From the NCBI GenBank assembly GCA_951640165.1, contig OX621234.1:7383001-7447000 (forward strand): a stretch of DNA of 64,000 bases. Direction: 5' to 3'. Shown piece after piece: positions 27,042 through 38,502 of this stretch. A program made the translations under genes and the position numbers. How positions within the stretch are numbered: position 1 is the stretch's first letter; each line of letters begins with the position of its first letter. The notes under the pieces are model-generated. The model was not told where the DNA came from, did not search any database, and saw only the letters and a list, made by a program, of their open reading frames with translations. The stretch is from Pseudoips prasinana (taxonomy: Eukaryota > Arthropoda > Insecta > Lepidoptera > Nolidae).

Positions 27042-27176
27042 CAGTCGCCAGCACATAAAGCTACCCCAATCTGTCAGATTTCCCCAATTGAAAGTGAACT
27101 TTATGCTTATGTGATAAAATTGAAAATCTATAAAATAAATGTTACAGATTGGGGTAGCTGGATGTGATGGCGCTTG
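27042..27176. mobile_element. 135-bp MITE, copy 2
   Basis: TA-flanked (27040-27041 and 27177-27178), with inverted ends CAGTCGCCAGCACATAAAGC and GGGTAGCTGGATGTGATGGC. Its right end is itself inverted across a 3-bp spacer into 27182-27196. Confidence 0.8.
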
Positions 27177-27179
27177 TAA

Positions 27180-28670
27180 TGTACAAGCGCCATTACAAGA
27201 TTAAATACATAACTAAAAGATTTAGGCGTTGCAGAACATCAGAAATTTGTCCCTTGCCAACACAAGAATTTACCACAAACGCTTAAGGCCCCAAAAGGAG
27301 TGCTTTATTTTCCTTAACAGCTTGATCCCTCAGTCGCTTTTTCAGTCCGGTAAAGAAGTGAAATTCTATAAGATTAACTATAAACGTTATAATAAAATTA
27401 TGATATTAATTTCTTAACGGTAATTTAATATTTCTTTATATAATCATTAGTTACAGAGGACCCAAAAGGGATTACATTTGACACTTAGTTTTAAAAAGTA
27501 ATTTAATTGCCTACAAAGGCGCATACATATGTCATAATTTTAAATGTCTTCCTACTATAGTTAGGATAACAAGCATGCATTTTTACCAATGATATCCAAA
27601 GAATATAATAATAAAATGGGAAAAGAGTAGAGTCTTAGGGCGTTTTGATAGCATATTTATGAAAGCGCCATCTAGAATTCTTAAGTAGAACTAAGTCTGA
27701 TTGTAGGTACTTATGGACGATTTTGGCACGAATTAATTTGTAATTTTTAATTATTGGCTAACAGCAAATTACACAAATCAAGCAAGCAGAGAAAGCACTC
27801 AAACATATCACATAATAGGTCCAAATAATAAAAAGCAAAGATTTACGAAACCACAAGTTTCAAAACCCAAATACTTTTTTTTTAAACTATTGAGAAATTA
27901 TTGAAACTGTCAACGATATTTTTTCACTAAGAAAATATTCTACCATTAATTATTAAAATAAATTAAATGAAGATTATAGAAAAGGAAATATAATATATAT
28001 ACAAAAGAGATGGCGCTGCTATCTATGCAAATAATTATAATGAATGTACTGTCCCTATTTATATCTACCTTATTTATGTCAGATATAATATGATTCTGAC
28101 AGGTTTAATTTTACACACCTATAATTATTATATAGACATTTGACTATTAAATCATGACACTTGCGACAACACTACTTTATCAATAAGCTATATAGATATT
28201 ATTGGAATGTTTGTTTTAATATAATTAATATTACTGGAATATTAATTATATTTAAGTAAAATAATATTCTTACAGGGTTCCTATTCAGACTACCGTATCT
28301 TTATAATTGACACTTATTTTTTTTATTTCTTTTTTTATTCTACAATGTTGAACCTATTAAAGCTCATACGATAACATCGAACACCGATAACATGATAGAT
28401 TTGTTAACTGGATTGATTTTACAACACTTTTAAAAAGTTTTATATTATAGATATTATTGTAAATGTGAATAAAATAGAGTAGGTACATACTAATATTTAA
28501 ACAAAAATAATATAATTAGAAGGTTGTTAGTTCAACTATTGTGACTTTATAATTGACACTTATTTAAAAAAAAAATTATTGTAACTTGGATGTGAGCATA
28601 TAAAGGCTATACGATATAATAATAATATAATTGATTTGTTAATTTAATGAACTATATTATTTAATTGACA
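27180..28670. other. Intergenic, no gene seen
   Basis: AT-rich DNA with scattered TAATA/ATATAA runs; no recognisable gene or element. Confidence 0.5.
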
Positions 28671-28679
28671 GTTGTTTTC

Positions 28680-28870
28680 CATATCAGAGGGCGACAGACG
28701 AGTAAGTGGGTCACCTGATGGTAAGTGATCACCGCAACCCATGCACACTCGCAACACCAGAGAATTCGCGGGTGCGGAGAGCAAATAAGTGTAGTCAGCT
28801 GATCGATCCCCCCACGCCAGCTCTGGCGATCATACTCACACCCAAAACACAACAAAAATTAAAATTAGGT
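28680..28870 (+). mobile_element. Dispersed repeat (SINE-like fragment)
   Basis: GTGGGTCACCTGATGGTAAG TGATCACCGC and ATTCGCGGGTGCGGAG are characteristic of a repeat common in Lepidoptera. A fragment is also visible at about 58640 (CACCTGATGGTCATTGGTTA). Confidence 0.45.
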
Positions 28871-29194
28871 ATTAATGTTATTATTAAAGAAAGTCTCCTG
28901 TAAGAAGGAGGTACTTCCTCAGTCGGGCTGCTCTTCGAGCGAATAAACGCTGTGCCCTACCTCTGTTAAACAACTACTGTTATACTCTAAAAGGGTTTAA
29001 GTCTGTATACAGAATTAAGAATCTTAAACCTACAAAGTCGTCTGGCGACATCTAAACATCAAACATCAGAGTTACATGAAGAAACATTTCCTTATTTTGT
29101 TGTAGTTACAGATGATGCATATAATCATATTAGTTTTATTAGAATTCTCTATAGATTAACATATATACTCTTTTTTTTTCTTTGTTTTTTAATA

Positions 29195-29395
29195 CAACGC
29201 CCGTACTAGGTAATTTAATCCCCGTGTCGCGGGGTACTTTACAAACATACATATAATAGACGGACACAAATTACATCCAGACTCTGAACAACAATTTATG
29301 GGACACACAAATAGTTATCCGGCACGGGAAGCGAACCCGGGACACGAACCGGCGAGGCGACTGTCTAAGCCGCTGCGCCACACGGGCAGTCATGA
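29195..29395 (-). mobile_element. tRNA-derived SINE
   Basis: Minus strand: GACTGCCCGTGTGGCGCAGC GGCTTAGAC tRNA-like head and GGGTTCGCTTCCCGTGCC B-box region, with a body ending at TACGGGCGTTGTATT. Confidence 0.6.
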
Positions 29396-29399
29396 TAAT

Positions 29400-30225
29400 A
29401 TACTCTTACAACTGATAAGCTCAGTACTTACACACTATGCTTCTAATTAATTCATTTCTAGGTAACATTGGCCCCAATTGTACCAACTTAACTAATTCTA
29501 ATATAATTGCATCTCTTTCTAACATATTTGTTAAGAAAAAGTCAGAACAATAACAATGTAGTTTTGGCGCGAAATAAGTGCAGTTCACCGCATTAACTTG
29601 TTTGATAGTCTTGTGTATGCCCTGTTAATTTCATACGAGTAGATAAAGAGAGATGTAATTACATTTAAATTAGTTTAGAGATATAAAAGGCAGAATGGCC
29701 AGCATTATCTATTACATAATAATACATTAAGAATTTAAGCTACCACCGTAAACTGAACGCTTCTAAATTGTCTATGGTTGATGCTGTCACTGAGCGAGAA
29801 TCCACACAATTGTCTATAATCACCTTCGATCAATAACAGTACTATTATTGATCGAAGATAATCACCGAATGTTGATTCGTACGTCACTCGTTCAAGATAG
29901 CAGTGGACTTGATGGTAATAGCTATTGTCAATTTAAACACAATTCTTGTCTATGGTTCGTTGTGAAATATAAATGATGATAATTAACTTTCGAATCCCAT
30001 AAATAGAATTATTTTGATGCAACTGAAATATAAATTAAACTAACGTGATGTGTGGTTTACTTTTCTTCATGGTGAATCACTGGGCGATACATGAGCTCAT
30101 GGGTCACGGTGTCTAACTCCTGGCAGGGAAAGCTGTGCGATGCACGTCGTCGGTTGGCGAGTAGCCCTCCTCTTGATCAAATGACAAAGTTCACTAATAA
30201 AAGAGAAAAGGTGGATTAGAAAAAT
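29400..30225. other. Intergenic, no gene seen (one short inverted repeat)
   Basis: Contains a 17-bp inverted repeat with one mismatch and no spacer at 29824-29857 (CTTCGATCAATAACAGT). Nothing coding. Confidence 0.5.
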
Positions 30226-30229
30226 AGTC

Positions 30230-30400
30230 GAAGCGTCTTAAATGCGTTAAGAAATATCGAATGGATTGTATAAATACGAGCCGCAGTACCACGGTGCGGT
30301 GGCGGAGCGGTTAACGCACATGAGGCCGGATACCCCGTGGTCGGGGGGTCGATTCCCACCCGCACTTTAATTTTGTACAATTAATTTTAAAATTGTAGAA
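30230..30400 (+). mobile_element. tRNA-like SINE (GTGCGGTGG type)
   Basis: GGTGCGGTGGCGGAGCGGTT AACGCACATGAGG with a GGTCGATTCCCACCCGCAC B-box end. It has no complete cloverleaf and is a repeat (copy at 10655-10800), so it is not called as a tRNA gene. Confidence 0.6.
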
Positions 30401-30826
30401 AAAATAGTTACTACAGTCGATCTGTATTATTCTAGTACTAAAACTATTAGTAGGCGTGCATAATAAAATATAAAGTGAATAAGATATTGCATTTTAGGAG
30501 GTTATTAATTCCTCTCTATTTATATATTTGTGTTTAGTATATGGAATGCATTTGGAATGCGTTTTTAATTAGTCGTAATAACTTCGGCTTCGGCTTTAGA
30601 TCTGTGAGGTCGACGGTTCGAGCCTACATATCTACAATTTTTGTACGATTTTATCAAACTTATAATGGAAGTTTCAAATGGAATGGAAGTCTCATCGGTT
30701 GTCAAGAAGGTACAAAAATATAATTCAAATATTACACACCGAGCAAAAAACCAAAAATCTTCGTGTGAACAACTGTGCGTATTTAATTAAACAGACAGTG
30801 TTCCTGAGACTAGTACTAACTACGAT

Positions 30827-31351
30827 ATGGAATACATACAAAGGTTAAAAGATCAAATAATAAACCTCGAAAGTAACCTCGAGAGTGCCCACCAGCAAGT
30901 AGATGAATTACTACTCGAAAATAGCACACTCAAAACAACGATCTTTGACCAGGAAACGAAGCTTACATATTTACAGTCAGTATGTACGGGTAGTCCACAA
31001 AGTGTTAAGTCTGGACGAAAGAGAAAAACCAAAAAACTGCCCAGAAAAGCTATTGATTTTGGGAAAAAAGATAGTGATACTGGAAGCAAATATAATGACC
31101 CAAAAATGAAAGATATTACTTCAGGAATACAATTAAGCTCATTCAAATCTCAACCAGGCCCTATGAGTACACAAATAACTGTAAAAAATGCGATCAATAA
31201 AACGATCGATGAGGAAATACATCAATCCTCAAACATTTCTAAGGACAATGGAAGTAAAATTGCATCAGAAATACAGTTGTGCAAATCGCAACTTGATAAT
31301 TCAGATATTTCAATATCTAACAGATTACCGTTTCAAAACCCAGAATTATAA
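30827..31351 (+). pseudogene. LINE ORF1, N-terminal coiled coil
   Basis: 174 codons starting MEYIQRLKDQIINLESNLES with heptad leucines (coiled coil, about residues 1-45), then a basic Lys/Arg/Ser region (SGRKRKTKKLPRKA). It reads on into an esterase-like part after frame breaks (31473-31868). This is the layout of ORF1 of CR1/jockey-type LINEs. It may belong to the same family as the plus-strand RT at 42.3-43.6 kb, but 10 kb of other insertions separate them. Confidence 0.55.
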
Positions 31352-31472
31352 TTGTAGGAGACGAAGAAGTACGAAGACTATCACAAACTTTGATTGATAG
31401 TAGAAAGATAAATGGAATGATTGTTATACGGTCACAGCTCTGATTCAATCCGGTGGCACTTGTTCTCAAATA

Positions 31473-31868
31473 ATGTCTGGTAATTGTAATACATTTAAAT
31501 CTTTAACTGAACAAGACATCGTAATTCTTTCAGCCGGGACTAATGATGAAAACCCTTCGTATTTATGTAAGGAATTATATATTACGTTAGATAAATTAAA
31601 AATATGTCGACAAGTTTTTGTCCTAAGTGTACAACATAGTCGATATCTGAATGAAAATATGTTAAACAAAAGTATATATCTATTGTCGCAGAACTTTCCG
31701 AACTGTAAATTTGTAAACATAAGTGAAATGTCATACTTCAATCGTTTTTACTACATAAAATGCATAAAACCTTATTTCTTAAAGCAACTTAGTTTTAAAA
31801 TTAACATAGAAATAGATTACTTAAGATACACAGAACAATATACAAATTTACTAGCGACCGTATTTTAA
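31473..31868 (+). pseudogene. LINE ORF1, SGNH/esterase-like part
   Basis: Encodes DIVILSAGTNDENPSYLCKE, then RQVFVLSVQHSRYLNENMLN and NFPNCKFVNIS. The V-x-x-x-G-x-N-D motif and the 'what and where' flow of this segment match the SGNH-hydrolase-like domain found in ORF1 of CR1-type LINEs. Separated from the coiled coil by frame breaks at 31352-31470. Confidence 0.5.
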
Positions 31869-32442
31869 TAGCGACTGTAGATCACGCCCCAAGTATCCTT
31901 TTTTGACTTTTCTAAGATTTTATTATATGTATAGATAAAATTAGTATTTGTTGGTATGTTCCAGAAAGTATGATTTGGTAAAGAGTATTTTTGTACCGGG
32001 CATATTCTGATCAGATCCAACGACTCGAGTTTAACAAGCCAAGAGTTTGGGGTGAGTGCTGCCGGACTCCAAAACTCGTAGGGAACCAGCACTGGAGATG
32101 ATTAGCCCAGGCGTCAGATTCCATTAAAAAACAATTGACATATCTTTATCGCGGACAACATTTATCCATTAATGAGTTCCTAACAAAGCTTATAAAAAGT
32201 CTAATACGTCATGGGAGACCGACATCTTTTAATGAATCATTCTCCTCATGGACTTCTCGAATAGGAGAGAGAGGTGAAACTCTCCGCCACAGTTTAAAAA
32301 AATGCACCGTTTAAATCTTTGTTTAAAGATAAAGATTTGTTCAGTGCGGAAATTGCATCAGATACCTTCCGGGTAGAAAAGTCCGCATAGATGGCATACA
32401 CTGTTCACTGTTGGCTTTATTTAAAAGGTATTTTGGAGCTTG

Positions 32443-32577
32443 CAGTTGCCAGCACATCCAGCTACCCCAATCTGACAAATTTCTTTCATAGATTTTCAAC
32501 TTTATCACAAAAGCATAAGGTTCACTTACAATTAGAGAATTTTGACAGATTGGGGTAGCTTGATGTGCTGGCGTCTG
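32443..32577. mobile_element. 135-bp MITE, copy 3
   Basis: CAGTTGCCAGCACATCCAGC and GGGTAGCTTGATGTGCTGGC inverted ends; TA after the right end at 32578-32579. The interior is inverted relative to copies 1, 2 and 4 (the AAGCATAAGGTTCACTT block). Confidence 0.8.
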
Positions 32578-33450
32578 TACATAACGAACAATCGCATGCC
32601 TAAGTTAAAAATTCTATTTGAAGTAAACATGTAATACAGTATAGTGGATGCGGCCAGGTCCTGACACAAAAAGCGATAATTTAAACCTTGACTTGACCGC
32701 ATATAGATCACAGTCATTCACAAACTACTTATCTCTAAATTAATCACTATATTCTACACTCTATCTATTCGTTTATTATTTTTTTGACAGTTCGAAATGA
32801 TTGACGACCGCAATCGATTTAATGCATAGAAACATTTTTTTATTTTTGTTATGTCCTCTCATAAACTTTTAACTATTTTTGAATTATATTGTATTTATAC
32901 TAAATATTGAACTTGTACTTGTTGTGTGAAACTAGGGTTAAATTCATTTTTTTTTAATAATAATTATAAAATCTATTTATTTCTTTCATAAAGTTTACAC
33001 AAATAGGTTAGCAACAACAGTGAAGGATATAATTAAATCAAGTCTACTTTATGAGCGCTGGTGCCCGTGGTAGGTTTAATAAAAACCTGTATTACAAGTC
33101 ACCAGAGCCCATTCCATACGTTACATATTGATATAAGGAAACACAATTGCTGTTATAGCTACATTGATTTATGACACTAATAATATAAGAAAAAATACAA
33201 GCAAAGAAAAATACAAATATATGCAGAGAATGAAAAGGCGAATGAGTGTGTGTAAGTGTGTATGTGTGATTGTTTAGGTAACAATTATATGTTAAAGATT
33301 AAAGATAGGCCAAATTACATAGGTATCCCTGTTATAGTTTCATTGTAAAGGTTGAGGTAATTACATAGGAATTTGATTAGTCTTGTTGTGATTTGTTAGT
33401 ATATTAAGTGATTTACTATTTTATAATTAATTAAAAGGTGCTAAGATAGC

Positions 33451-34176
33451 TTATATTATTTGTTTGAGCAGACTTTCGATTTCGTCGTAATTGAGAGTCT
33501 TAAGATAAGTAGATACCTTCTGCTTACAGCGGGATTTATTGAGAGGATGAAAGTCAAGTCTTGTATTTAATTTGTTATATATGTAGTCGCCAAGAAAACA
33601 AAAGAACCTGTGGGAAAGAGTGGTGTTGTATTTTTCAGTTAAACACACGGTACCTTTGCGCCTTTTATGTTTTAATTTAAAAGCATCAAATCCCAATTGC
33701 GTATGTTTTTTTAGAATGGTATGGAGTACAAACGTTTGTCTAACAGAGAGGACATCCCATTTTTTGTACAAGTCCACTGTAGGAAATCGGAAGGGAAGGC
33801 CAGCAGCGACCTTGAGGATCGCACGCTGTGCTCTTTCAGCCCAAATTAGATGGGTTTTGGCTGCGCCGCCCCAAGATGTCATGCAATAATCTACCAGCGA
33901 ATGACACAGAGCGTAGTAGACCATTTTTATGAAGCGAGTATCTGAAACGTGTTTGAGGGCTTTGAAAATATGGATAAGCTTCCGCAGCCTTGGCACCAAC
34001 GCATTAATATGGGGCTTGAAACTTAAGTGTTGGTCAATTACTACCCCAAGATATTTGATGTCACTGGTTCTATCAAGTGAAGGACAGGAGCATGGTGCAT
34101 TTCTTGTTATACAAGAATTTGCAGTAATTGAAAGAGAAGGTGGTGGTAAAAGGTTAGAATTGAATGCAAATGCCAT
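33451..34176 (-). pseudogene. LINE RT C-terminal part
   Basis: Continues the RT: IKYLGVVIDQHLSFKPHINA (the thumb motif), then KMVYYALCHSLVDYCMTSWG and a C terminus with KQKVSTYLKTL. Same element as the RT at 34203-35321 but in another frame; just upstream a TAG replaces a codon near 34200. Confidence 0.75.
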
Positions 34177-34202
34177 GTATTTCGTTTTATCAACGTTCTA
34201 TG

Positions 34203-35321
34203 TCAATAAATTATCTTGTAACCAGGCACCGACTTTATCAAACCCCATCTGAGCGGTAGCAAAGACCTCATCCCATGTGTTCCAGAAAAAAAGAGGGCAG
34301 TATCGTCAGCAAAAGTGAGAATTCTGCCTCCGCTCAGGCAGAGCTGACAGAGATCGTTTATGTAGATTAGAAAGAGGGTGGGCCCAAGGATACTACCTTG
34401 GGGCACACCGTACTTAACATGCAATTTGTCGCTTAACCAGTGATTTATTTTTACCTGTTGATACCTGTTGGATAGGAAGCTTTGGAATAACTTCAAAGGA
34501 AAACCGCGAACGCCTATTTTTTCCAACTTAGATAAGAGGTGAGGAATAGAGACCGTGTCAAATGCCTTACCAAGATCGAGGAAAACACTAAGACATTTCT
34601 GTTTTTTATCGAGTGCCATCACGATTGAATTTACTAGCACATTTACTGCCTCGTTTGCAGACTTACCTTGACGGAACCCATATTGTGCAGAGGATAAAAG
34701 GTTATGAGACTCTAGGTATTTAATTAGTCGTTGGTTCATCAAGCGCTCTAGAATTTTTGAGAGTGTAGGTAAAATTGAAATGGGTCTAAAGTTGTTGACA
34801 CAGCCTCGACTTCCCCCCTTGTGTATGGGTTTTACGATAGCTAATTTGAAAGCCGAAGGGAATTCTCTTATAGAAATGGCGAGGTTACAAATATGTGTGA
34901 CAGCAGGGGTAAAGAGTTGGGCATGTCTTTTTAATAATCTGCTTGAAATTTGGTCAAATCCGACAGCGCAATTGTCCCTTAAGCCATTAATCAGTCGGAA
35001 AATCTCGCATTCATCCGTAGGAAACATGACAAATGAGTTCAGTTGTGAGGAATGGGAAAGTTCCTGGGCCTTATTCCTATTAGAAGGGGTAATAAAAGTC
35101 ACAAGTTCCGCAAGTCTCCTTCCAGCATCCACGAAAAAGCTGTTTACCACATTTACGCTATTATAAGGGCTTGCACCTGAGATAAGGCATGTTGAGTAGT
35201 CTGTTTGTCTATTAGGGCCACTGATTTGTTTAATAACATTCCACAGCTTTCTTTTATTACCCTTTGAATTTTCTATTTCTTTTGTTTCGTGATTACGTTT
35301 GGCTTTTTTTAAGAGAGACAC
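34203..35321 (-). pseudogene. LINE reverse transcriptase, fingers and palm
   Basis: 372 codons with the linker AVGFDQIS (residues 119-126), FRPISILP (179-185), catalytic FLDLGKAFD (D249), GVPQGSILGP (305-314) and FADDTALFF (337-345). All RT catalytic Asp are intact. Shortly after FADD the frame shifts by one base near 34285 and the true continuation is in the next frame. Best guess CR1/jockey clade. Confidence 0.8.
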
Positions 35322-35615
35322 ACAAAAATTTCTGTAACGTTTATAGGTTATTATTAAAGTTTCATTATTAGGAAACTTTTACAAAAACAAATTTTTACAT
35401 TTTTTATACAGGTTATCCCTATTAGGCATACATCGAACTAGGCCTTTAGTAATCCAGGGCTTACTGATACGTTTTCTTTTGGGCATTGTGACTATCTTAG
35501 GATTTGAACACTGGAAATGGAACTAAGGAACAGGTCTGTGGCCATATTAGCATCATTAGAATCTAATACATGCTGCAAGTTCATCGTTAAAATAGCTTAG
35601 TCTAAGCCTATATAG

Positions 35616-36173
35616 TCAATGCGATAACTTGTTAGCTTCGAGTATTCTAGTTAATTTAGTTCGTAACAAATCTATTGAATAAATAAAATTATATATATTA
35701 TGTTGGCTGGGGGGACGGTATATGCCTATTATACAGGCGTCACGTGATATTTTTAGCAGAAGACAATTAGCGTCATTGATTTGTGGCTCCTCGAAAGTAA
35801 CATTAAGGTGTTTTCTAAAGTAAATGACGACTCCTTTGTTTTGTGTTTTATGCAAGGTTGTAGCTGCGTAACTATAGTTTTCGAGACTAGGTATGTTTCT
35901 AGTTGAAGATAGCCAACACTCAGATAGAACCAGCGCATCCCATGATATATCAGACCTTTGTAGAAGAGTTAGAAAGTTTGGTAAGTTACAAGAAATACTA
36001 CGAATGTTTTGGGAAACTATATTAAGGGCACGATTACTATAGGATAAATATTTTTTAACATCATCGACGTCAGACATGATAGCTTGAGCCACCGATAAAG
36101 AGTCCAGTTCTAAGTTTATAGATTCAATGTCTTGCATCACACAAGGAATTAATAATATTCTTGTGGATTGCAA
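35616..36173 (-). pseudogene. LINE endonuclease (APE type), partial
   Basis: Encodes NIVSQNIRSISCNLPNFLTL, then DALVLSECWL (metal-binding Glu), GVVIYFRKHL and IGIYRPPS, the N-terminal two-thirds of an apurinic-like endonuclease. The catalytic His part is broken before 35616. Confidence 0.7.
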
Positions 36174-36784
36174 GCCACTGCGCTTTGTGACTTGCAGTAG
36201 TTTGATAGTTGGAGTGCATACTTAGAACTGGTAATTCAGTGGCCGGAGACATCGGTGAGTGACGCATATTTAATAGAATTATAAAGAAGAAAGCACGAAA
36301 AGATGTAAAGTTATGACGAATGTATTTAGCTTTTTGGACTAACTTGTTATTTCCTATATTACCGTTGTGTATGATGAGTAAATGTTGTGAATATTGGTTG
36401 TGTGTTATTCCATGTGTCACTCTGCAGTTATTAAACGAATATGATATAAATATGAAATGAGATTTCTTAATAAATGAAATAACGTACTCGTAAAAAAAAA
36501 AAAAAAAAAAAAAATTTTTTTCTTATAAACGCTAAGTTTAGTGAAAGTGATATCATTGACAAGCTAAGATAATAAAACAAACATAAAAAATATTGTATCG
36601 CACTAAGGTATTTAGAGGGTGAAATACCTTTAGCTATGTGTAACTCTATGCAAGCGCCGAGAGTATAATATGAATATTTAGACAATATAAAATGAATATT
36701 TAATATGTTACTGTCGAAGGTTACGGAAGTGCAACACGAATAATACGATTGATAGTACAATAAATATTGTTGAACTACGCCTAG

Positions 36785-36960
36785 TCACTGGGCGATTTTA
36801 TTAATCTGGACTTCTTCAGTGATAAGGGTAGGTCGATCGCCATCATCCTTTTTTATGTAGACTTTGCCAAAGGAGGTCCAGGCCAACTTATTTTCTTTGA
36901 CAATTTCGCGAGCCACAAAGTACCTATAATCGTTTGGCTTTGCTAGTAAGAGCTTCTGAT
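36785..36960 (-). pseudogene. LINE ORF1 remnant with FP-like C-terminal domain
   Basis: An open stretch of about 58 codons ending in TGA: LLLAKPNDYRYFVAREIVKE, NKLAWTSFGKVYIKKDDGDR and TLITEEVQINKIAQ. The pattern resembles the C-terminal domain shared by baculoviral FP-type proteins and ORF1 of lepidopteran LINEs. Position and strand fit the LINE just downstream. Confidence 0.5.
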
Positions 36961-36964
36961 ATAT

Positions 36965-37380
36965 ATATCATGTTTTGGGTAGCCGAATCGGAACTGTAGT
37001 GAGTTGGGGTCTTTAGGCCTGTAGGTAGCAGCGAAGTACACGGTGGTGGTGAACGTCGTACCGACATTGTATCAGCGAGTATGCCTATACGAACCCGCAG
37101 TGCGTAAGACGGGAAGTAGTGCGGCCGTAAATACTGTCGATCCGGTCACAGCGATGTGTTAGTTCACCGCTCACTATTGAGCTTCGTTGCGGTGTGTAAC
37201 AGCTACCAGGGACTCAGTTAGCCTAAGAGCGCTTACGTATCTGCGGATGCGCAGTCAATGGCGCGGCGGGTCGATGACCCCGCCTCCGAAGGCGGGCGGT
37301 GCGCACGGCGGTGGGGGCTGACAGCGTCGTAGCTAGTGGTTCGAATTCTTGGTTGGCACCGCGATCCTGGTATCTCACTC
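36965..37380. other. Unassigned GC-rich block
   Basis: Markedly CpG-rich DNA (GGCGCGGCGGGTCGATGACC, CGCCTCCGAAGGCGGGCGGT) with sharp edges to AT-rich flanks. A B-box-like GGTTCGAATTC lies near 37340. No open frame of note. It could be the 5' end of a LINE or the head of a pol III element. Confidence 0.5.
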
Positions 37381-37658
37381 GATTTTAAATTATTTAAATA
37401 TTTATTTTATTCAACTTAAAAATATTAAAACTGGCATTAATTTGTTGTGAAACACGTCTGAACAGGTCAGGGGTCCGGAGGGAAAGGAATTAAATCTTTT
37501 CAATTCGACTTTAACCGTCCACTCATTTATTTTCTTATATACTTAAATTTGCAGAAACTATAGTTATATAAAGTCAAATTAACTTTATTATATTATTATG
37601 ATATATCTTATTTCAAGAATTTAACCGTCATTAAAGTACGACACTGGTGTAGTAGGTA

Positions 37659-37793
37659 CAGACGCCAGCACATCAAGCTAACCCAACCTGTCTAATTTCC
37701 CCAATTGAAACTGAACCTTATACTTTTGTGATAAAGTTGAAAATCTATAAAATAAATTTGACAGATAGGGGTAACAGGATGTGCTGGCGTCTG
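37659..37793. mobile_element. 135-bp MITE, copy 4
   Basis: TA at 37657-37658 and 37794-37795; inverted ends CAGACGCCAGCACATCAAGC and GGATGTGCTGGCGTCTG. Confidence 0.8.
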
Positions 37794-38261
37794 TACATTA
37801 TGCCAAAAAAAAACAGTAATTCACAGGGGTGAGCTGGGACAAAAGCTGTAATAAATGCCATGCAAGCATGTACAAAGTATTATATCTAGTTGTTGGCTAA
37901 CTTATGAGATGTTAGTTAAAGTAATCACCAGCCGTTAATTCACCCGAAATTTCTATTAAGCCTCTTGACAATTCCCTGGCAAAACTATTGGATTCCAAGA
38001 GCCCATTATTTCCACCCCTAATTAAATATGCAGTAAGTGCTGATTGTCCATTTATCGTTGCAAACATCTTCTTCCCCAAATGGGTATCAATCTTGGTATT
38101 CAATTAACTGCTGTATAAGTAACTATTATACCATATTATGTAATTTAATGAGTTCACTTAGGTATTTCATCGTGCTATCTAATGAAATATCAAATATCTA
38201 ATTTATTATCAAATAACAAAAATGAAAAAAGAAAGATAAAGATAGAGTCTTTAACTACTGT

Positions 38262-38320
38262 ATCATCATCATCATATAAGCCGAAAGACGTCCACTGCTG
38301 GACAAAGGCCTTCCCCACTA
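38262..38320 (-). mobile_element. RTE-like LINE 3' tail, very short
   Basis: CATCATCATCATATAAGCCG AAAGACGTCCACTGCTGGAC on the plus strand; an extremely 5'-truncated insertion. Confidence 0.6.
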
Positions 38321-38502
38321 CTATATACAGGAAAAGAATAAGAAATAACACAAGACATATTATTTTCAAATAATAAAGCCTCTAAAACATTCTTTATGAT
38401 TTCCAATATATCTCAATATTGCCATCACGATTACAAAGCACACAATTCTCGGACATTCTATATATAAATCATCTAATTGGACTAATAAGATGACTTATAA
38501 TA

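Larger units (their letters stand above)
33440..36960 (-). mobile_element. CR1/jockey-like LINE, degenerate
   Basis: Minus-strand LINE with, in 5'-3' order, an ORF1 remnant (36960-36785), an endonuclease (36173-35616), RT (35321-34203) and the RT C terminus (34176-33451). Frameshifts and stops separate them. The stretch 36430-36780 includes a 24-base A run at 36490 and may be a separate insertion. Confidence 0.75.

Noticed and set aside
30290..30370. A free-standing tRNA gene
   Set aside because: It has A- and B-box-like parts but no complete cloverleaf, and a second copy with flanks at 10655-10800 shows it is a SINE head.
32100..32300. Plus-strand open stretch (INEFLTKLIKSLIRHGRP) as a gene fragment
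   Set aside because: No family resemblance; it lies in transposon debris and has no start or clear boundary.
37912..38103. Minus-strand open frame of 63 codons (KKMFATINGQSALTAYLIRG) as a last exon of the kinase gene
   Set aside because: An in-frame stop lies just upstream, no convincing acceptor exists, and the peptide resembles neither Ig, FN3 nor kinase tails. Probably chance or an unrecognised remnant.
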